Below are positions 15,575 to 24,031 of a stretch of 64,000 bases of DNA, one piece after another. The DNA lies in the NCBI RefSeq assembly GCF_900114315.1, contig NZ_FOSQ01000001.1, positions 970,202-1,034,201 of the forward strand, read 5' to 3'. A model generated the notes under the pieces. The model saw only the letters and a list, made by a program, of their open reading frames with translations. It ran no database searches and was not told the origin of the DNA. The DNA comes from Falsiroseomonas stagni DSM 19981. Its GTDB lineage: Bacteria > Pseudomonadota > Alphaproteobacteria > Acetobacterales > Acetobacteraceae. Position 1 is the first letter of the stretch, and the number at the start of each line of letters is the position of its first letter. The translations under genes were made by a program, and so were the position numbers.

Positions 15575-16756
15575 CTATCGCCCGAGCCAGGCTTTCAGCC
15601 GCGCGGGCGCCTGCACCATCGCTGCTTCCGGCCCGCAATAGCTGAAGCGGAGGAAGCGGCTGCCCCGCTCGCGGTCGAAATCCACCCCGGCGGAGGCCGC
15701 GATGCCCGCGCCCTCCAGCATCCGGGCGCAGAATTCGAGGCTGTCATTCGTGAGGTGCCCGACATCGCACCACAGGTAGAAGGCGCCGTCGGCGGCCGCG
15801 ATCCGGTCGAAGCCCGCCGCCGGCAGGCCATCGAGCAGCGCGGCCCGGGCGCGGGCATAGCCGGCCTTGTTCGCCTCCAGTTCCTCCCGGCAGTCGAAGG
15901 CGGCCTCGGCGGCGACCTGCGCGACATGGGGGGCGCTGATGAACAGGTTCTGTGCCAGGCATTCCACCGGGCGGACCAGATCCTCCGGCAGCAGCAGCCA
16001 GCCGATCCGCCAGCCCGTCATGGAGAAGTACTTGGAGAAGCTGTTCACGACGATGGCGCTGTCGCTGAAGGCGACCGCCGTGCTTTCCGCGACGGTGCCG
16101 TAGGACAGGCCGTGATAGATCTCGTCCGACACCAGCCGCACGCCATTCGCATGGCACCAGCGGGCGATGGCGGCCAGTTCCTCCGGCGACAGCATGGTGC
16201 CGGCGGGGTTGCAGGGGCTGGCGACGATCAGCCCGGCGGGCAGCGGGTCCAGCTTCTCCAGCATGGTCAGGGTCGGCTGGAAGCGCGTTCCGGCATCGCA
16301 GGGCAGCAGCTGCGGCACCATGCCGAGCGCCGTCAGGATGTTCGCATAGGGCGGGTAGAAGGGCGCCGCCATCGCAATGCGATCGCCGACGTCGAAGGCC
16401 GCCAGGAAGGCCAGCGGGAAGGCACCGGAAGCGCCCACCGTGACGGCGATGCGCGACGGCGCGACCGTGACCCCGTATCTGTCCCGGTAATGCCCGGCGA
16501 TCCGCGCGCGCAGCGAAGCCAGGCCGAAGGCTTCCGTATAGCCCATCGGGTTGCCGGCCTGCAGCGCGCGGATGGCCGCTTCCGCTGCGCCACGCGGCGC
16601 GCCGCTGCCGGGCTGGCCGACCTCCATGCGGAGGATTCCCAGGGAATCGGGATATGCCCCCGGGGGCAGCGACGCGGCGCGCGCATTCGCGGCCGCGATC
16701 ACGTCCATCACCAGGAAGGGGGGTGCTTCCGCGCCCCGCCCCGTCTTCAGCGCCAT
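15575..16756 (-). CDS. Class I/II pyridoxal-phosphate aminotransferase
   Basis: A 393-residue fold-type I aminotransferase. It shows GYTEAFGLASLRARIAGHY, the VTVGASGAFPLAFLA helix, SPCNPAGTM (substrate/PLP-binding Asn), LVSDEIYHGLSYG (Asp/Tyr of the cofactor site) and the PLP lysine in NSFSKYFSMTGWRIGW; the C-terminal arginine is in FLRFSYCG. It transfers an amino group between an amino acid and an oxo-acid in the cytosol; the sequence does not decide which. Its ATG overlaps the TGA of the GGT-like gene (TGATG), so both are translated from one message. Confidence 0.92.
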   Translation of the reverse strand: MALKTGRGAEAPPFLVMDVIAAANARAASLPPGAYPDSLGILRMEVGQPGSGAPRGAAEAAIRALQAGNPMGYTEAFGLASLRARIAGHYRDRYGVTVAPSRIAVTVGASGAFPLAFLAAFDVGDRIAMAAPFYPPYANILTALGMVPQLLPCDAGTRFQPTLTMLEKLDPLPAGLIVASPCNPAGTMLSPEELAAIARWCHANGVRLVSDEIYHGLSYGTVAESTAVAFSDSAIVVNSFSKYFSMTGWRIGWLLLPEDLVRPVECLAQNLFISAPHVAQVAAEAAFDCREELEANKAGYARARAALLDGLPAAGFDRIAAADGAFYLWCDVGHLTNDSLEFCARMLEGAGIAASAGVDFDRERGSRFLRFSYCGPEAAMVQAPARLKAWLGR

Positions 16757-18195
16757 CAGCGGTCCACGGCGCCGATGGCGAGGCCCATGCCGCGCGGATC
16801 GGTCAGCGAGTAGCAGCTGTTGGGATCGCCCGGCAGGTAGCGCGGGCAGGCCATCAGATTGCCCCGGCCTGGATTGGGCACGCCCGCGAAGGCGGCATCC
16901 TGCGGCGCGTTGCGCAGCGCCTGGGCCAGCGGCGCGGCCGCCGCGATCGGTGCCGCGTGCTGCCCGCTGCCCGCGCTGGCGGCGCGGAAGGTGCGCAGCG
17001 GCGCGTTGAAGGCGATGGCGGCGGACAGCAGCGGCGGCTGCACCTGGCCGATGCCCGGCGCCGCCGCCAGCAGGATCCCCGTGCCCGGCGCAACGCGCCC
17101 CGTGCCGAAGAGGTTGTTCATGGTGAAGGCGCAGGACACGGCCATGCCGTCCCGGTCCACCACCACCAGGCTGGTGGAGGCCGGCAGTACCGGCCAGCCC
17201 TGGTCGGCCGGGACTTGCGCCGTCACCAGCGCCATCGGATCGCCGCCGCGTTCGCGCCAGGCGCGGGCGACGGCGACGCCGCGCAGTGCCGCGGCATCCG
17301 GCGTGGCGCCGGCGGCCAGCGCCGTGAAGGCTGCGGCGGTGGCCAGGCCGCCATCGGCGGGCGGCGGCAGAAAGGCCACGCTGTCATTGCCCGACCGCAG
17401 GATCAGCGGCGCCGCGATCCGGGGGACGGAGGCGCGCATCTCCGCCACCGTCAGCCCGCCGCCGGCGGCGAGGGAGGCTTCGGCCACGCGGCGCGCCAGC
17501 GCGCCCTGGTGGAGATCACCCACCCCCGCGGTGCGCAGTGACCCGAGCGTGGTGCCGAGGTCCGGCTGCACCAGCGTGGCGCCCGCCGCCAGCGGCTGGC
17601 CGCCGGGGCCCGCGAAGACCGCGGCCGCGCCGGGGTCCGCCATCAGCGGGCCGGCCACGGCGGCGATATCGGCGGCCAGAGCGCGGCTGACCTCCACCCC
17701 GAAGCGGGCGGCCTGCTCGGCGGGGGCGATCAATTCCTCGAAAGGCCGCACGCCGCCGCGGGCATGCAGCGCGAAAAGGCCGCGCGCCAGCATCGGCACG
17801 GCGGCGGGGCGGTCGGCGCCCGGCGGTGTCGCTTCCCGCGCGCCGGGCAGGAACAGGATGGCCTCGGCCTCCGCCCGGCGGGGCGCGAACAGAAGGCAGG
17901 CGCCGCCGCCGCCGAGGGCCGCGCGGGAGGGCTGGGTGACGGCGAGCATGAGCCCGCCCGCCACCGCCGCATCGGCGGCGGACCCGCCGGCGGACAGCGT
18001 GTTGCGCGCGACCAGCGCCGCGCGCGGATCGTCCGACACGGCCCCGCCCAGGAAGCCGCGCACGAAGCCGGCCTGGCCGGGCTGGGGCGCGTTGGGGTCG
18101 GGCGCGAAGGCCGAGCAGCCGGTCAGCGCGAGCGCCGCCAGGGCCGCCAGGGCGGGGTGGGAAGCGGACGCCTTGCGCGCTAGCCTCCGGCCCAT
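16756..18195 (-). CDS. Gamma-glutamyltransferase-like lipoprotein (short form)
   Basis: A 479-residue member of the Ntn-hydrolase GGT family. The signal ends in ALTGC (lipid Cys 27), so it should be anchored on the periplasmic side. GGT hallmarks are visible: SAGGSAADAAVAGGLMLAVTQP in the large part and the junction with STSLVVVDRDGMAVSCAFTMNNLFGTG, where the Thr after Ser would be the candidate nucleophile. It is about 90-100 residues shorter than ordinary GGTs and the usual THxSVVD context is altered, so activity is uncertain. The start at 18195 is chosen over the longer frame because AGGAGG lies 8-9 bp upstream. Coupled to the aminotransferase by a TGATG overlap. Confidence 0.82.
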   Translation of the reverse strand: MGRRLARKASASHPALAALAALALTGCSAFAPDPNAPQPGQAGFVRGFLGGAVSDDPRAALVARNTLSAGGSAADAAVAGGLMLAVTQPSRAALGGGGACLLFAPRRAEAEAILFLPGAREATPPGADRPAAVPMLARGLFALHARGGVRPFEELIAPAEQAARFGVEVSRALAADIAAVAGPLMADPGAAAVFAGPGGQPLAAGATLVQPDLGTTLGSLRTAGVGDLHQGALARRVAEASLAAGGGLTVAEMRASVPRIAAPLILRSGNDSVAFLPPPADGGLATAAAFTALAAGATPDAAALRGVAVARAWRERGGDPMALVTAQVPADQGWPVLPASTSLVVVDRDGMAVSCAFTMNNLFGTGRVAPGTGILLAAAPGIGQVQPPLLSAAIAFNAPLRTFRAASAGSGQHAAPIAAAAPLAQALRNAPQDAAFAGVPNPGRGNLMACPRYLPGDPNSCYSLTDPRGMGLAIGAVDR

Positions 18196-18250
18196 GCCGC
18201 GACCCTCCTTCCTTCCCAGGCCCCCGGCTTCCGAGACACCGGCTTCCGCC

Positions 18251-19642
18251 ATGGTCTTCCGTGCCATGGGTGCCGCCCCGAAGCTGGTCGTCATGCTGGT
18301 CGTCCTCGCCCTGCTCGCCGCGCTGGTCGTCCCTGGATCCGCCTCGGCGCAGTCGGCGGCGTCACGCATCGTCACCATCCGGGACGCCGAGACCGAAAGC
18401 CTGGTCCGGCGCCTGTCCCACCCCCTGCTTCGCACCGCAGGGGTGGATCCCGGCCTGGTTCGGACCACGCTGATCCAGGACCGCGCCATAAACGCCTTCG
18501 TCAGTACCGGCAACCGGCTGTTCATCCATACAGGCCTGATCCAGCAATCCACCAGTGCCCTGGAACTGGTTGGCGTGCTGGCGCATGAGACCGGGCACAT
18601 CGCCGGCGGCCATTTGGCCCGGCTGCCGGAGGAGATGCGAAACGCCATGCTGCGCAGCATCGGCGCCATGCTGCTGGGCGGCGCGGCGGCCGCCGCCTCG
18701 GGCTCCAGCTCCCCGCTGGTGGCGGGCATGCTGGGCGGCCAGGCCAGCGCGATGGGCGAGTTCTATGCCTTCACCCGCAGCCAGGAACAGGCGGCAGACC
18801 AGGCAGGGGTCAACTACCTGGATCGCCTCGGCTGGTCTTCCCGCGGGCTGGAGAGGCTTCTGGAACGGCTGCTGGACCAGGAACTGCTCGCCACCAGCCG
18901 GCAGGACCCCTATTTCCGCACCCATCCGCTGTCCCGCGACCGGCTGGAATTCATCCGCGAACACCTGTCCCGGTCCCGCTTCGCGGAGGCACCCTTCCCC
19001 GCCGACCTCGATGCCGCCTTCGCCATGGTGCGGGCCAAGCTCGACGGCTTCATCGATTCGCCCCTGCTGACGATGCGGCGCTACCCCGAAAGCGACACCA
19101 GTGCGCCCGCCCGCTACGCCCGCGCCATCGCCCAGTTCCGCTCCGGCCGGATCGCGCCCGCGGTGGCGATGGTGGATGCGCTGATCGCGGAGCAGCCGGC
19201 CAGCCCCTGGCTGCATGAGCTGAAGGGCCAGATCCTGTTCGAGGGGCAGCGCGTGGCCGATTCGCTGGCGCCCTACGCCACCGCGGCGCGGCTGGCGCCG
19301 GATGAAGGGCTGATCCGCCTCAGCCATGCGCGGGTGCTGATGGAACTCGGCCAGCCCGCCCAGCTTCGCCAGGCGCTGGGCGAACTGGACGCCGCGATGC
19401 GCACGGAACGCGACAGCGCCTTCCTCTGGCGCCAGGTGGCGGTGGCGCGCGGCAGGCTGGGGGAGATGCCGATGGCGGACCTCGCCTTGGCGGAGGAGGC
19501 GATGCTGCTGGGCGATGCGCTGGCCGCGCGGACCCTGGCCGCGCGGGCGGAAGCCGGGCTCCCCCCCGGCCCGATGCGGCTCCGCGCCTCGGACCTCAAG
19601 AACGCCGCGCAGCCGGAGAACCTGCCGCCCCGTCGGCGGTGA
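18251..19642 (+). CDS. M48-family zinc metalloprotease with TPR-like C-terminus (BepA-like)
   Basis: With the ATG at 18251 the protein has 463 residues; ATGs at 18194 and 18266 are alternatives. A signal or anchor sequence (KLVVMLVVLALLAALVVPGSASA) is followed by the peptidase domain with the zinc motif HETGH at residues 112-116 and the third ligand glutamate in SQEQAADQAGVNYL. The C-terminal 180 residues are helical repeats of TPR type (YARAIAQFRSGRIAPAVAMV...). Such proteins work in the periplasm on outer-membrane protein quality control. Divergent from the GGT-like gene; a DsbA-like oxidoreductase follows by 65 bp, consistent with an envelope theme. Confidence 0.88.
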   Translation: MVFRAMGAAPKLVVMLVVLALLAALVVPGSASAQSAASRIVTIRDAETESLVRRLSHPLLRTAGVDPGLVRTTLIQDRAINAFVSTGNRLFIHTGLIQQSTSALELVGVLAHETGHIAGGHLARLPEEMRNAMLRSIGAMLLGGAAAAASGSSSPLVAGMLGGQASAMGEFYAFTRSQEQAADQAGVNYLDRLGWSSRGLERLLERLLDQELLATSRQDPYFRTHPLSRDRLEFIREHLSRSRFAEAPFPADLDAAFAMVRAKLDGFIDSPLLTMRRYPESDTSAPARYARAIAQFRSGRIAPAVAMVDALIAEQPASPWLHELKGQILFEGQRVADSLAPYATAARLAPDEGLIRLSHARVLMELGQPAQLRQALGELDAAMRTERDSAFLWRQVAVARGRLGEMPMADLALAEEAMLLGDALAARTLAARAEAGLPPGPMRLRASDLKNAAQPENLPPRRR

Positions 19643-19707
19643 GGGGGCCAGGGGGTGGTCCAGGGGGCGCCGGTGGCACCGTGGCCCCGGCTGGGATATG
19701 GACAGGC

Positions 19708-20472
19708 ATGACCCGATCCCTCCTCCGCCCTGTCCTCGCCCTCTGCCTGGTCCTGATCGCCGGCGGCGCGCCGGCCCAGGCGCAGGAAGCGCCGGCCTTC
19801 ACCGCGGGGCAGCGCGCCGAGATCCTCGGCATCCTCCGCCAGGCGCTGCGGGAGGATCCGAGCATCATCCGCGAGGCCCTGGCCGGGCTGGAGGAGGCGG
19901 ACCGCCGCGACCGGAGCGAAGCGCAGCGCGCCGCCATCGCCGGCAATGCCGACGCCCTGTTCCGGGACGCCGCCGACCCCAGCAAGGGCAATGCGCGGGG
20001 CGACATCACCATCGTCGAGTTCTTCGATGCGCGCTGCGGCTACTGCAAGCAGTTGCAGCCCGCGATGGACGCGCTGCTGCGGCGGGACCCGAATGTCCGG
20101 GTGGTGCTGAAGGACCTGCCGATCCTCGGCCCGAACAGCGTCCTTGCCTCCCGCGCCCTGCTCGCGGCGCAGCGGCAGGGGCGCTACGTGCCGCTCTATG
20201 ACGCGCTGCTGTCGCTGCGGACGGAACCGACCGAGGCGGTGCTGCGCCAGCAGGCCGAGAGGGCCGGGCTCGACTGGTCGAGGCTGCGCCGCGACATGGA
20301 CGACCCCGCCATCGGCGCGCGGATCGAACGCAACCTGGCCCTGGCGCAGCGCCTCGGCATCGAAGGCACGCCGGCGCTCATCATCGGCAATACCCTGGTG
20401 CCGGGCGCGATCGAGCTGCCGGCCCTGGAACGGCTCGTGGCGGAGGCGCGGGCGGCGCTCAATCCCCGTTAG
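19708..20472 (+). CDS. DsbA-family thiol:disulfide oxidoreductase (Com1/ScsC-like)
   Basis: A 254-residue exported thioredoxin-fold protein. The signal peptide MTRSLLRPVLALCLVLIAGGAPAQAQ starts at the ATG at 19708 (ACAGG upstream; the frame opens at 19639 but that part lacks signal character). An N-terminal helical segment (residues 35-80), typical of oligomerising ScsC/Com1-like members, precedes the thioredoxin domain with active site CGYC at 110-113 and the cis-proline loop EGTPALIIG. It oxidises or isomerises disulfides in the periplasm. The gene follows the M48 protease and could be co-transcribed. Confidence 0.9.
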   Translation: MTRSLLRPVLALCLVLIAGGAPAQAQEAPAFTAGQRAEILGILRQALREDPSIIREALAGLEEADRRDRSEAQRAAIAGNADALFRDAADPSKGNARGDITIVEFFDARCGYCKQLQPAMDALLRRDPNVRVVLKDLPILGPNSVLASRALLAAQRQGRYVPLYDALLSLRTEPTEAVLRQQAERAGLDWSRLRRDMDDPAIGARIERNLALAQRLGIEGTPALIIGNTLVPGAIELPALERLVAEARAALNPR

Positions 20473-20570
20473 TCTCAATCACGGGTAGAAGATGGACTTT
20501 CTTTAAGCGCCTCCGGGCCGGATTGCCGGGCGGTGTCCGCCGTATAGACTGGCCCCCAAGGGGGAATCCG

Positions 20571-21731
20571 ATGGGGGCGGGACCGCAGGCGGTCGAGGTT
20601 CTGGCACGGCTGGTGGCCTTCGATACCACCAGCGCGCGAAGCAACCTGGACCTGGTGCGCTATGTGCAGGCCGAGCTTGCCACGCATGGCGTGGAGAGTC
20701 GGCCCGTCCACGACCCCGTGCAGGACAAGGCCGCGCTGCACGCCATCCTCGGCCCCGCCGTGGCGGGGGGCGTGGCGCTGTCGGCGCATAGCGATTGCGT
20801 GCCGGTGGCGGGCCAGGCCTGGACCGGCGACCCCTTCGCGCTGCGGCAGCAGCATGGGCGGCTGGTCGGGCGTGGGTCGGTGGACATGAAGGGCTTCTGG
20901 GCCTGCGCCATGGCCGCCGTGCCGGGGCTGCTGGCCAAGGGGCTGAAGCGGCCCGTGCATCTCTGCCTGAGCTTCGATGAGGAGACGACCTTCGCCGGCG
21001 CCCCGCTGCTGGTGGGCAGCCTGGCGGAGGCCGCGCCGCCACCCGCCTTCTGCGTGGTGGGCGAGCCCACCGGGATGACCCCGGTGGTTGCCCACAAGGG
21101 CTACGCCTCCTGGGATGTGCGCGTCACCGGCCGGACAGGCCATTCCAGCCTGACGCACCGCACCGCCAACGCCCTGGAAGCTGCCGCGGAAGCGGTCGCC
21201 TGGCTGAAGCGGGAAGCCCGGCGCATCGCCGCCGGAGGCGGCCGGGCGGCGGGGTTCGAGCCGCCCTGGAGCACCATCCACACCGGCACCTTCCACGCCG
21301 GCACCATCCTCAACATCGTCCCCGACCTGGCCGAATTCGTCTTCGAGGTCCGCAGCATCCCCGGGGAGGATGGCCGCCTGGTGCGGGGCGCGCTGGAGGC
21401 CTGGCTGGCGGCGGAGGTGCTGCCGGGCCTGCGCGCGGCGGCGCCGGATGCCGGCTTCACCTTCGCCACGCGCTGCTATGCGCCGCCCTTCGAACTGCCC
21501 GCGGGGTCGGCGCTGCTGGGGCTTGCCCAGTCCTGCGGCGCCCGCGGGGGGCCGCTGCGCGTGCCCTATGGCACCGAAGCCGGCGTCTTCCAGCGCGCGG
21601 GCATCGATTCCATCGTCTGCGGCCCCGGCCAGGTGGCGCAGGCGCACCAGCCCGATGAATGGATCGAGGAGGCCGAGATGGCGGCGTGCTGCGCCTTCAT
21701 CGACCGCCTTGGCGACGCGCTGGCCGCATGA
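20571..21731 (+). CDS. argE: Acetylornithine deacetylase (M20 family)
   Basis: A 386-residue M20 zinc hydrolase. The start at 20571 has AAGGGGGA about 7 bp upstream and the typical MGAGPQAVEVLARLVAFDTTS N-terminus. Metal and catalytic motifs are present: SAHSDCVPV (His/Asp), GRGSVDMKGFWA (Asp metal bridge), SFDEETTFAGA (Glu-Glu), GEPTGM, and the dimer/substrate block HTGTFHAGTILNIVPD. The usual reaction is removal of acetate from N-acetylornithine, but related M20 deacylases look alike. It overlaps the next gene, an aspartoacylase-type protein, by ATGA, so the two deacylating enzymes act from one message. Confidence 0.85.
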   Translation: MGAGPQAVEVLARLVAFDTTSARSNLDLVRYVQAELATHGVESRPVHDPVQDKAALHAILGPAVAGGVALSAHSDCVPVAGQAWTGDPFALRQQHGRLVGRGSVDMKGFWACAMAAVPGLLAKGLKRPVHLCLSFDEETTFAGAPLLVGSLAEAAPPPAFCVVGEPTGMTPVVAHKGYASWDVRVTGRTGHSSLTHRTANALEAAAEAVAWLKREARRIAAGGGRAAGFEPPWSTIHTGTFHAGTILNIVPDLAEFVFEVRSIPGEDGRLVRGALEAWLAAEVLPGLRAAAPDAGFTFATRCYAPPFELPAGSALLGLAQSCGARGGPLRVPYGTEAGVFQRAGIDSIVCGPGQVAQAHQPDEWIEEAEMAACCAFIDRLGDALAA

Positions 21732-22711
21732 GCATGACGACCGGCGACCTCACCCAGGGCCTGCCCCGCTTCGACCTGCCCGACCTGGCCGTGCGCCTGC
21801 CGGTGCCGGACATCGCGCCCTGGCGGGCGGGGAATGTCGGCATCCCCGGCGTCTGGACCCAGGCGGCGGCGGAGCCGGGGCCACATCTCCTCGTCAGCAC
21901 GCTGGTCCATGGCAATGAGATTTCCGGCGCGCTGCTGGCCACCCGCTGGCTGCGGGAGGGGGTGCGCCCGCGGCGGGGACGGCTGACCTTCCTCTTCGCC
22001 AATTTGGCGGCCTTCGACTTGTTCGATCCCGGCGACCCCACCGCGAGCCGCTTCGTGGATGAGGATATGAACCGCCTCTGGGCGCCCGTGGCGCTGGCGG
22101 GCGGGCGGCGGTCGGTGGAGCTGGAACGGGTGCGGGCGCTGCTGCCGGTGGTGCGGCAGGCGGATGTGCTGCTGGACCTGCATTCCATGCTGTGGCCGTC
22201 CGACCCGCTGTTCCTGGCGGGGACGGGGCTGGAGGCGCGGTCGCTGGGCCGGCTGGTGGGCACGCCGCCGCTGGTGGTGGGGGATGATGGCCATGCGGCG
22301 GGGCTGCGCATGATCGACCATCCCCGCTTCGGCCAGGATGGCGCGCGCGGCCTGCTGCTGGAGGCCGGGCCGCATTGGCAGCCGGAGACACTGGCGCAGA
22401 TGGAAGTGGCGGCCGCGCGGGTGCTGCGGCTGCTCGGCATGGCGGAGGATGGCGCGCCGATCGCGCCCGACGTCCTGGTGGCACCCGGCCGCGTCGCCCG
22501 CGTCACCCGCACGGTGACGGCCGCCACGGGCGGCTTCGCCTTCCTGCGCGACTATCGCGGCGGCGACATCATTGCCCGCCGCAACACGCTGATCGCCCTG
22601 GATGGGGAGGCGGAGATCCGCACCCCGCATGATGACTGCCTGCTGGTGATGCCGAGCCCGCGCGTGATGCGCGGCCATACGGCGGTGCGGCTGGCGCGGT
22701 TCGAGGGGTAG
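21728..22711 (+). CDS. Succinylglutamate desuccinylase/aspartoacylase-family protein
   Basis: A 327-residue zinc carboxypeptidase-fold amidohydrolase. Zinc ligands are in STLVHGNEISGALLA (HxxE) and DVLLDLHSM (His), and DEDMNRLW carries the Asn-Arg substrate region of the family. It would hydrolyse an N-acyl amino acid; which one is not determined. The start at 21728 overlaps the argE stop by 4 nt (ATGA); the frame extends upstream but inside argE. Being coupled to an ArgE-type enzyme suggests that both work on acylated amino acids. Confidence 0.85.
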   Translation: MSMTTGDLTQGLPRFDLPDLAVRLPVPDIAPWRAGNVGIPGVWTQAAAEPGPHLLVSTLVHGNEISGALLATRWLREGVRPRRGRLTFLFANLAAFDLFDPGDPTASRFVDEDMNRLWAPVALAGGRRSVELERVRALLPVVRQADVLLDLHSMLWPSDPLFLAGTGLEARSLGRLVGTPPLVVGDDGHAAGLRMIDHPRFGQDGARGLLLEAGPHWQPETLAQMEVAAARVLRLLGMAEDGAPIAPDVLVAPGRVARVTRTVTAATGGFAFLRDYRGGDIIARRNTLIALDGEAEIRTPHDDCLLVMPSPRVMRGHTAVRLARFEG

Positions 22712-22827
22712 GGGCACGCCGGTGATGATGGGGAAGGCGCTGCCTTCCCCATGCGCCTGCACCGTCATCAGGTTGATGTCATGAAAAACCTCGCGGTCCA
22801 GGGGCCCGAGGCCCCTGGCGTGGGGGT

Positions 22828-22852
22828 GAAGGGGGAGCAGCGCTCCCCCTTC
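22828..22852. terminator. Stem-loop between convergent genes
   Basis: An 11-bp perfect stem GAAGGGGGAGC / GCTCCCCCTTC with a 3-nt loop. It lies between the end of the aspartoacylase-type gene and the end of the TctC gene, so it can serve either strand. No T-run follows, so termination is only probable. Confidence 0.5.
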
Positions 22853-22859
22853 GTCAGCC

Positions 22860-22921
22860 TGCCATCCCGATGGCAAAGGTCAGTTTGCCATCCCGATGGC
22901 AAAGGTCAGTTTGCCATCCCG
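22860..22921. repeat. 26-bp tandem repeat spanning the TctC stop codon
   Basis: Two exact 26-bp units (TGCCATCCCGATGGCAAAGG plus TCAGTT) at 22860-22885 and 22886-22911, then the first 10 bases of a third. Each unit contains the palindrome TGCCAT...ATGGCA. On the minus strand each unit carries ATGGCAAACTGA, the last codons and stop of the receptor gene, so the gene end has been duplicated downstream. Confidence 0.9.
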
Positions 22922-23877
22922 TCCGCCGCCTCGATCAGCGGCTTCCACCGCGCGATCTCCGCCCGCCAGAAGGCCTGCGCGCCTTCCGGCGTCGTGCGAT
23001 CCCCGCTCGCCGGCCCGCTGCCGAGGTCGCCCATGCGGCGGATCACCGTCTCGTCCCGCAGGGCCACATGCAGGGCGCGGTTCAGCCGATCGATCACCGG
23101 GCGCGGCGTGCCGGCGGCGGCGAAGAGCATGTTCCAGCCCGACATGCGCATGGCGGGCAGCCCGGCTTCCGCCGTGGTGGGCACGCCCGGCAGGGCGGCG
23201 GCCCGTTCCGGCGTGCTGATGGCATAGGCGCGGATCGACCCCGCGCGGATCTGCTCCGCATTGTTCGTCGTCTGGTCGCAGCCCAGATCGAGGGTCCCGC
23301 CAACCAGATCGTTCATCACCAGCGCATTGCCGCGATAGGGCACCAGCGTCACGGGCGTGCCGATGGAGGCCATCAGCAGCAGGCTGCAGAGATGGCTGGT
23401 GGATCCCACCCCGGCATTGCCGAGGTTGAGCCGCCGCCCGTCCCGCCGCACCAGCGCCACCATCTCCGCCAGATTCGCGGCGGGGAAGGTGGGGCGGGCG
23501 ATGATGGCCATCGGGACCTCATTCACCAGGCCCACCGGTTCCAGCGCCAGGGGATCGAAGCTGAGTTGGCGATAGAGGGTCGGGATGGTGGCCTGGGCCA
23601 GGCTGCCGAAGAGGATGGTGTGGCCATCGGGCCGCGCGGCGGCGACCCTCGCCTGGCCGATGGACCCGCCGGCGCCCGAGGCGTTCTCTACCACGACGGT
23701 CTGGCCGAGATCGGCCCCGAGGGAGGGCGCGATCAGGCGGGCCACGACATCGGCCGGGCCGCCGGGCGCGAAGCCGACGACCATGGAGATGGGGCGCGTC
23801 GGATAGGCGGGCTGCGCGGCGGCGGTGCCGGTGGCCAGCAGCAGGGCCAGCAGGCCCTGGCATGCGCTCCTGAACAT
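22906..23877 (-). CDS. Tripartite tricarboxylate transporter receptor (TctC/Bug family)
   Basis: A 323-residue periplasmic binding protein. The start at 23877 has GGGAGGA upstream and a signal peptide (MFRSACQGLLALLLATGTAAAQ). The mature part begins PAYPTRPISMVVGFAPGGP and contains VVVENASGAGGSIGQARVA, the usual Bug ligand-loop signatures. Members bind carboxylates and related metabolites for TctAB membrane proteins; no tctAB genes are in this window, as is common for the many orphan Bug proteins. The last codons are duplicated by the 26-bp tandem repeat. Confidence 0.92.
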   Translation of the reverse strand: MFRSACQGLLALLLATGTAAAQPAYPTRPISMVVGFAPGGPADVVARLIAPSLGADLGQTVVVENASGAGGSIGQARVAAARPDGHTILFGSLAQATIPTLYRQLSFDPLALEPVGLVNEVPMAIIARPTFPAANLAEMVALVRRDGRRLNLGNAGVGSTSHLCSLLLMASIGTPVTLVPYRGNALVMNDLVGGTLDLGCDQTTNNAEQIRAGSIRAYAISTPERAAALPGVPTTAEAGLPAMRMSGWNMLFAAAGTPRPVIDRLNRALHVALRDETVIRRMGDLGSGPASGDRTTPEGAQAFWRAEIARWKPLIEAADGMAN

Positions 23878-23949
23878 GGTCGATCCTCCCGTTTCGTTGC
23901 CGCCAGGGATCGCCGCATCGGGCGCCAGCCGCAAGGGAGAAAATCGCCG

Positions 23950-24010
23950 TGCCCTCAGACGCCGGGCGCGGCCTCCGGCCGCTTGGCTTCGCGGCACTTG
24001 CCGCGGGCCG
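23950..24010 (+). repeat. GC-rich double-hairpin repeat, copy C
   Basis: TGCCCTCAGACGCCGGGCG, hairpin GCGGCC-TCC-GGCCGC, TTGGCTT, then hairpin CGCGGC-ACTT-GCCGCG, ending GGCCGC. The order of blocks equals copies A and B but both hairpin arms have different bases, changed in pairs. It lies between the MFS stop and the TctC start. Confidence 0.6.
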
Positions 24011-24031
24011 CCGGAGGCGGCCGCCCTCGCA

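Noticed and set aside
22860-22921. CRISPR-like array
   Set aside because: The repeats are direct head-to-tail copies without spacers and only two and a half units long.
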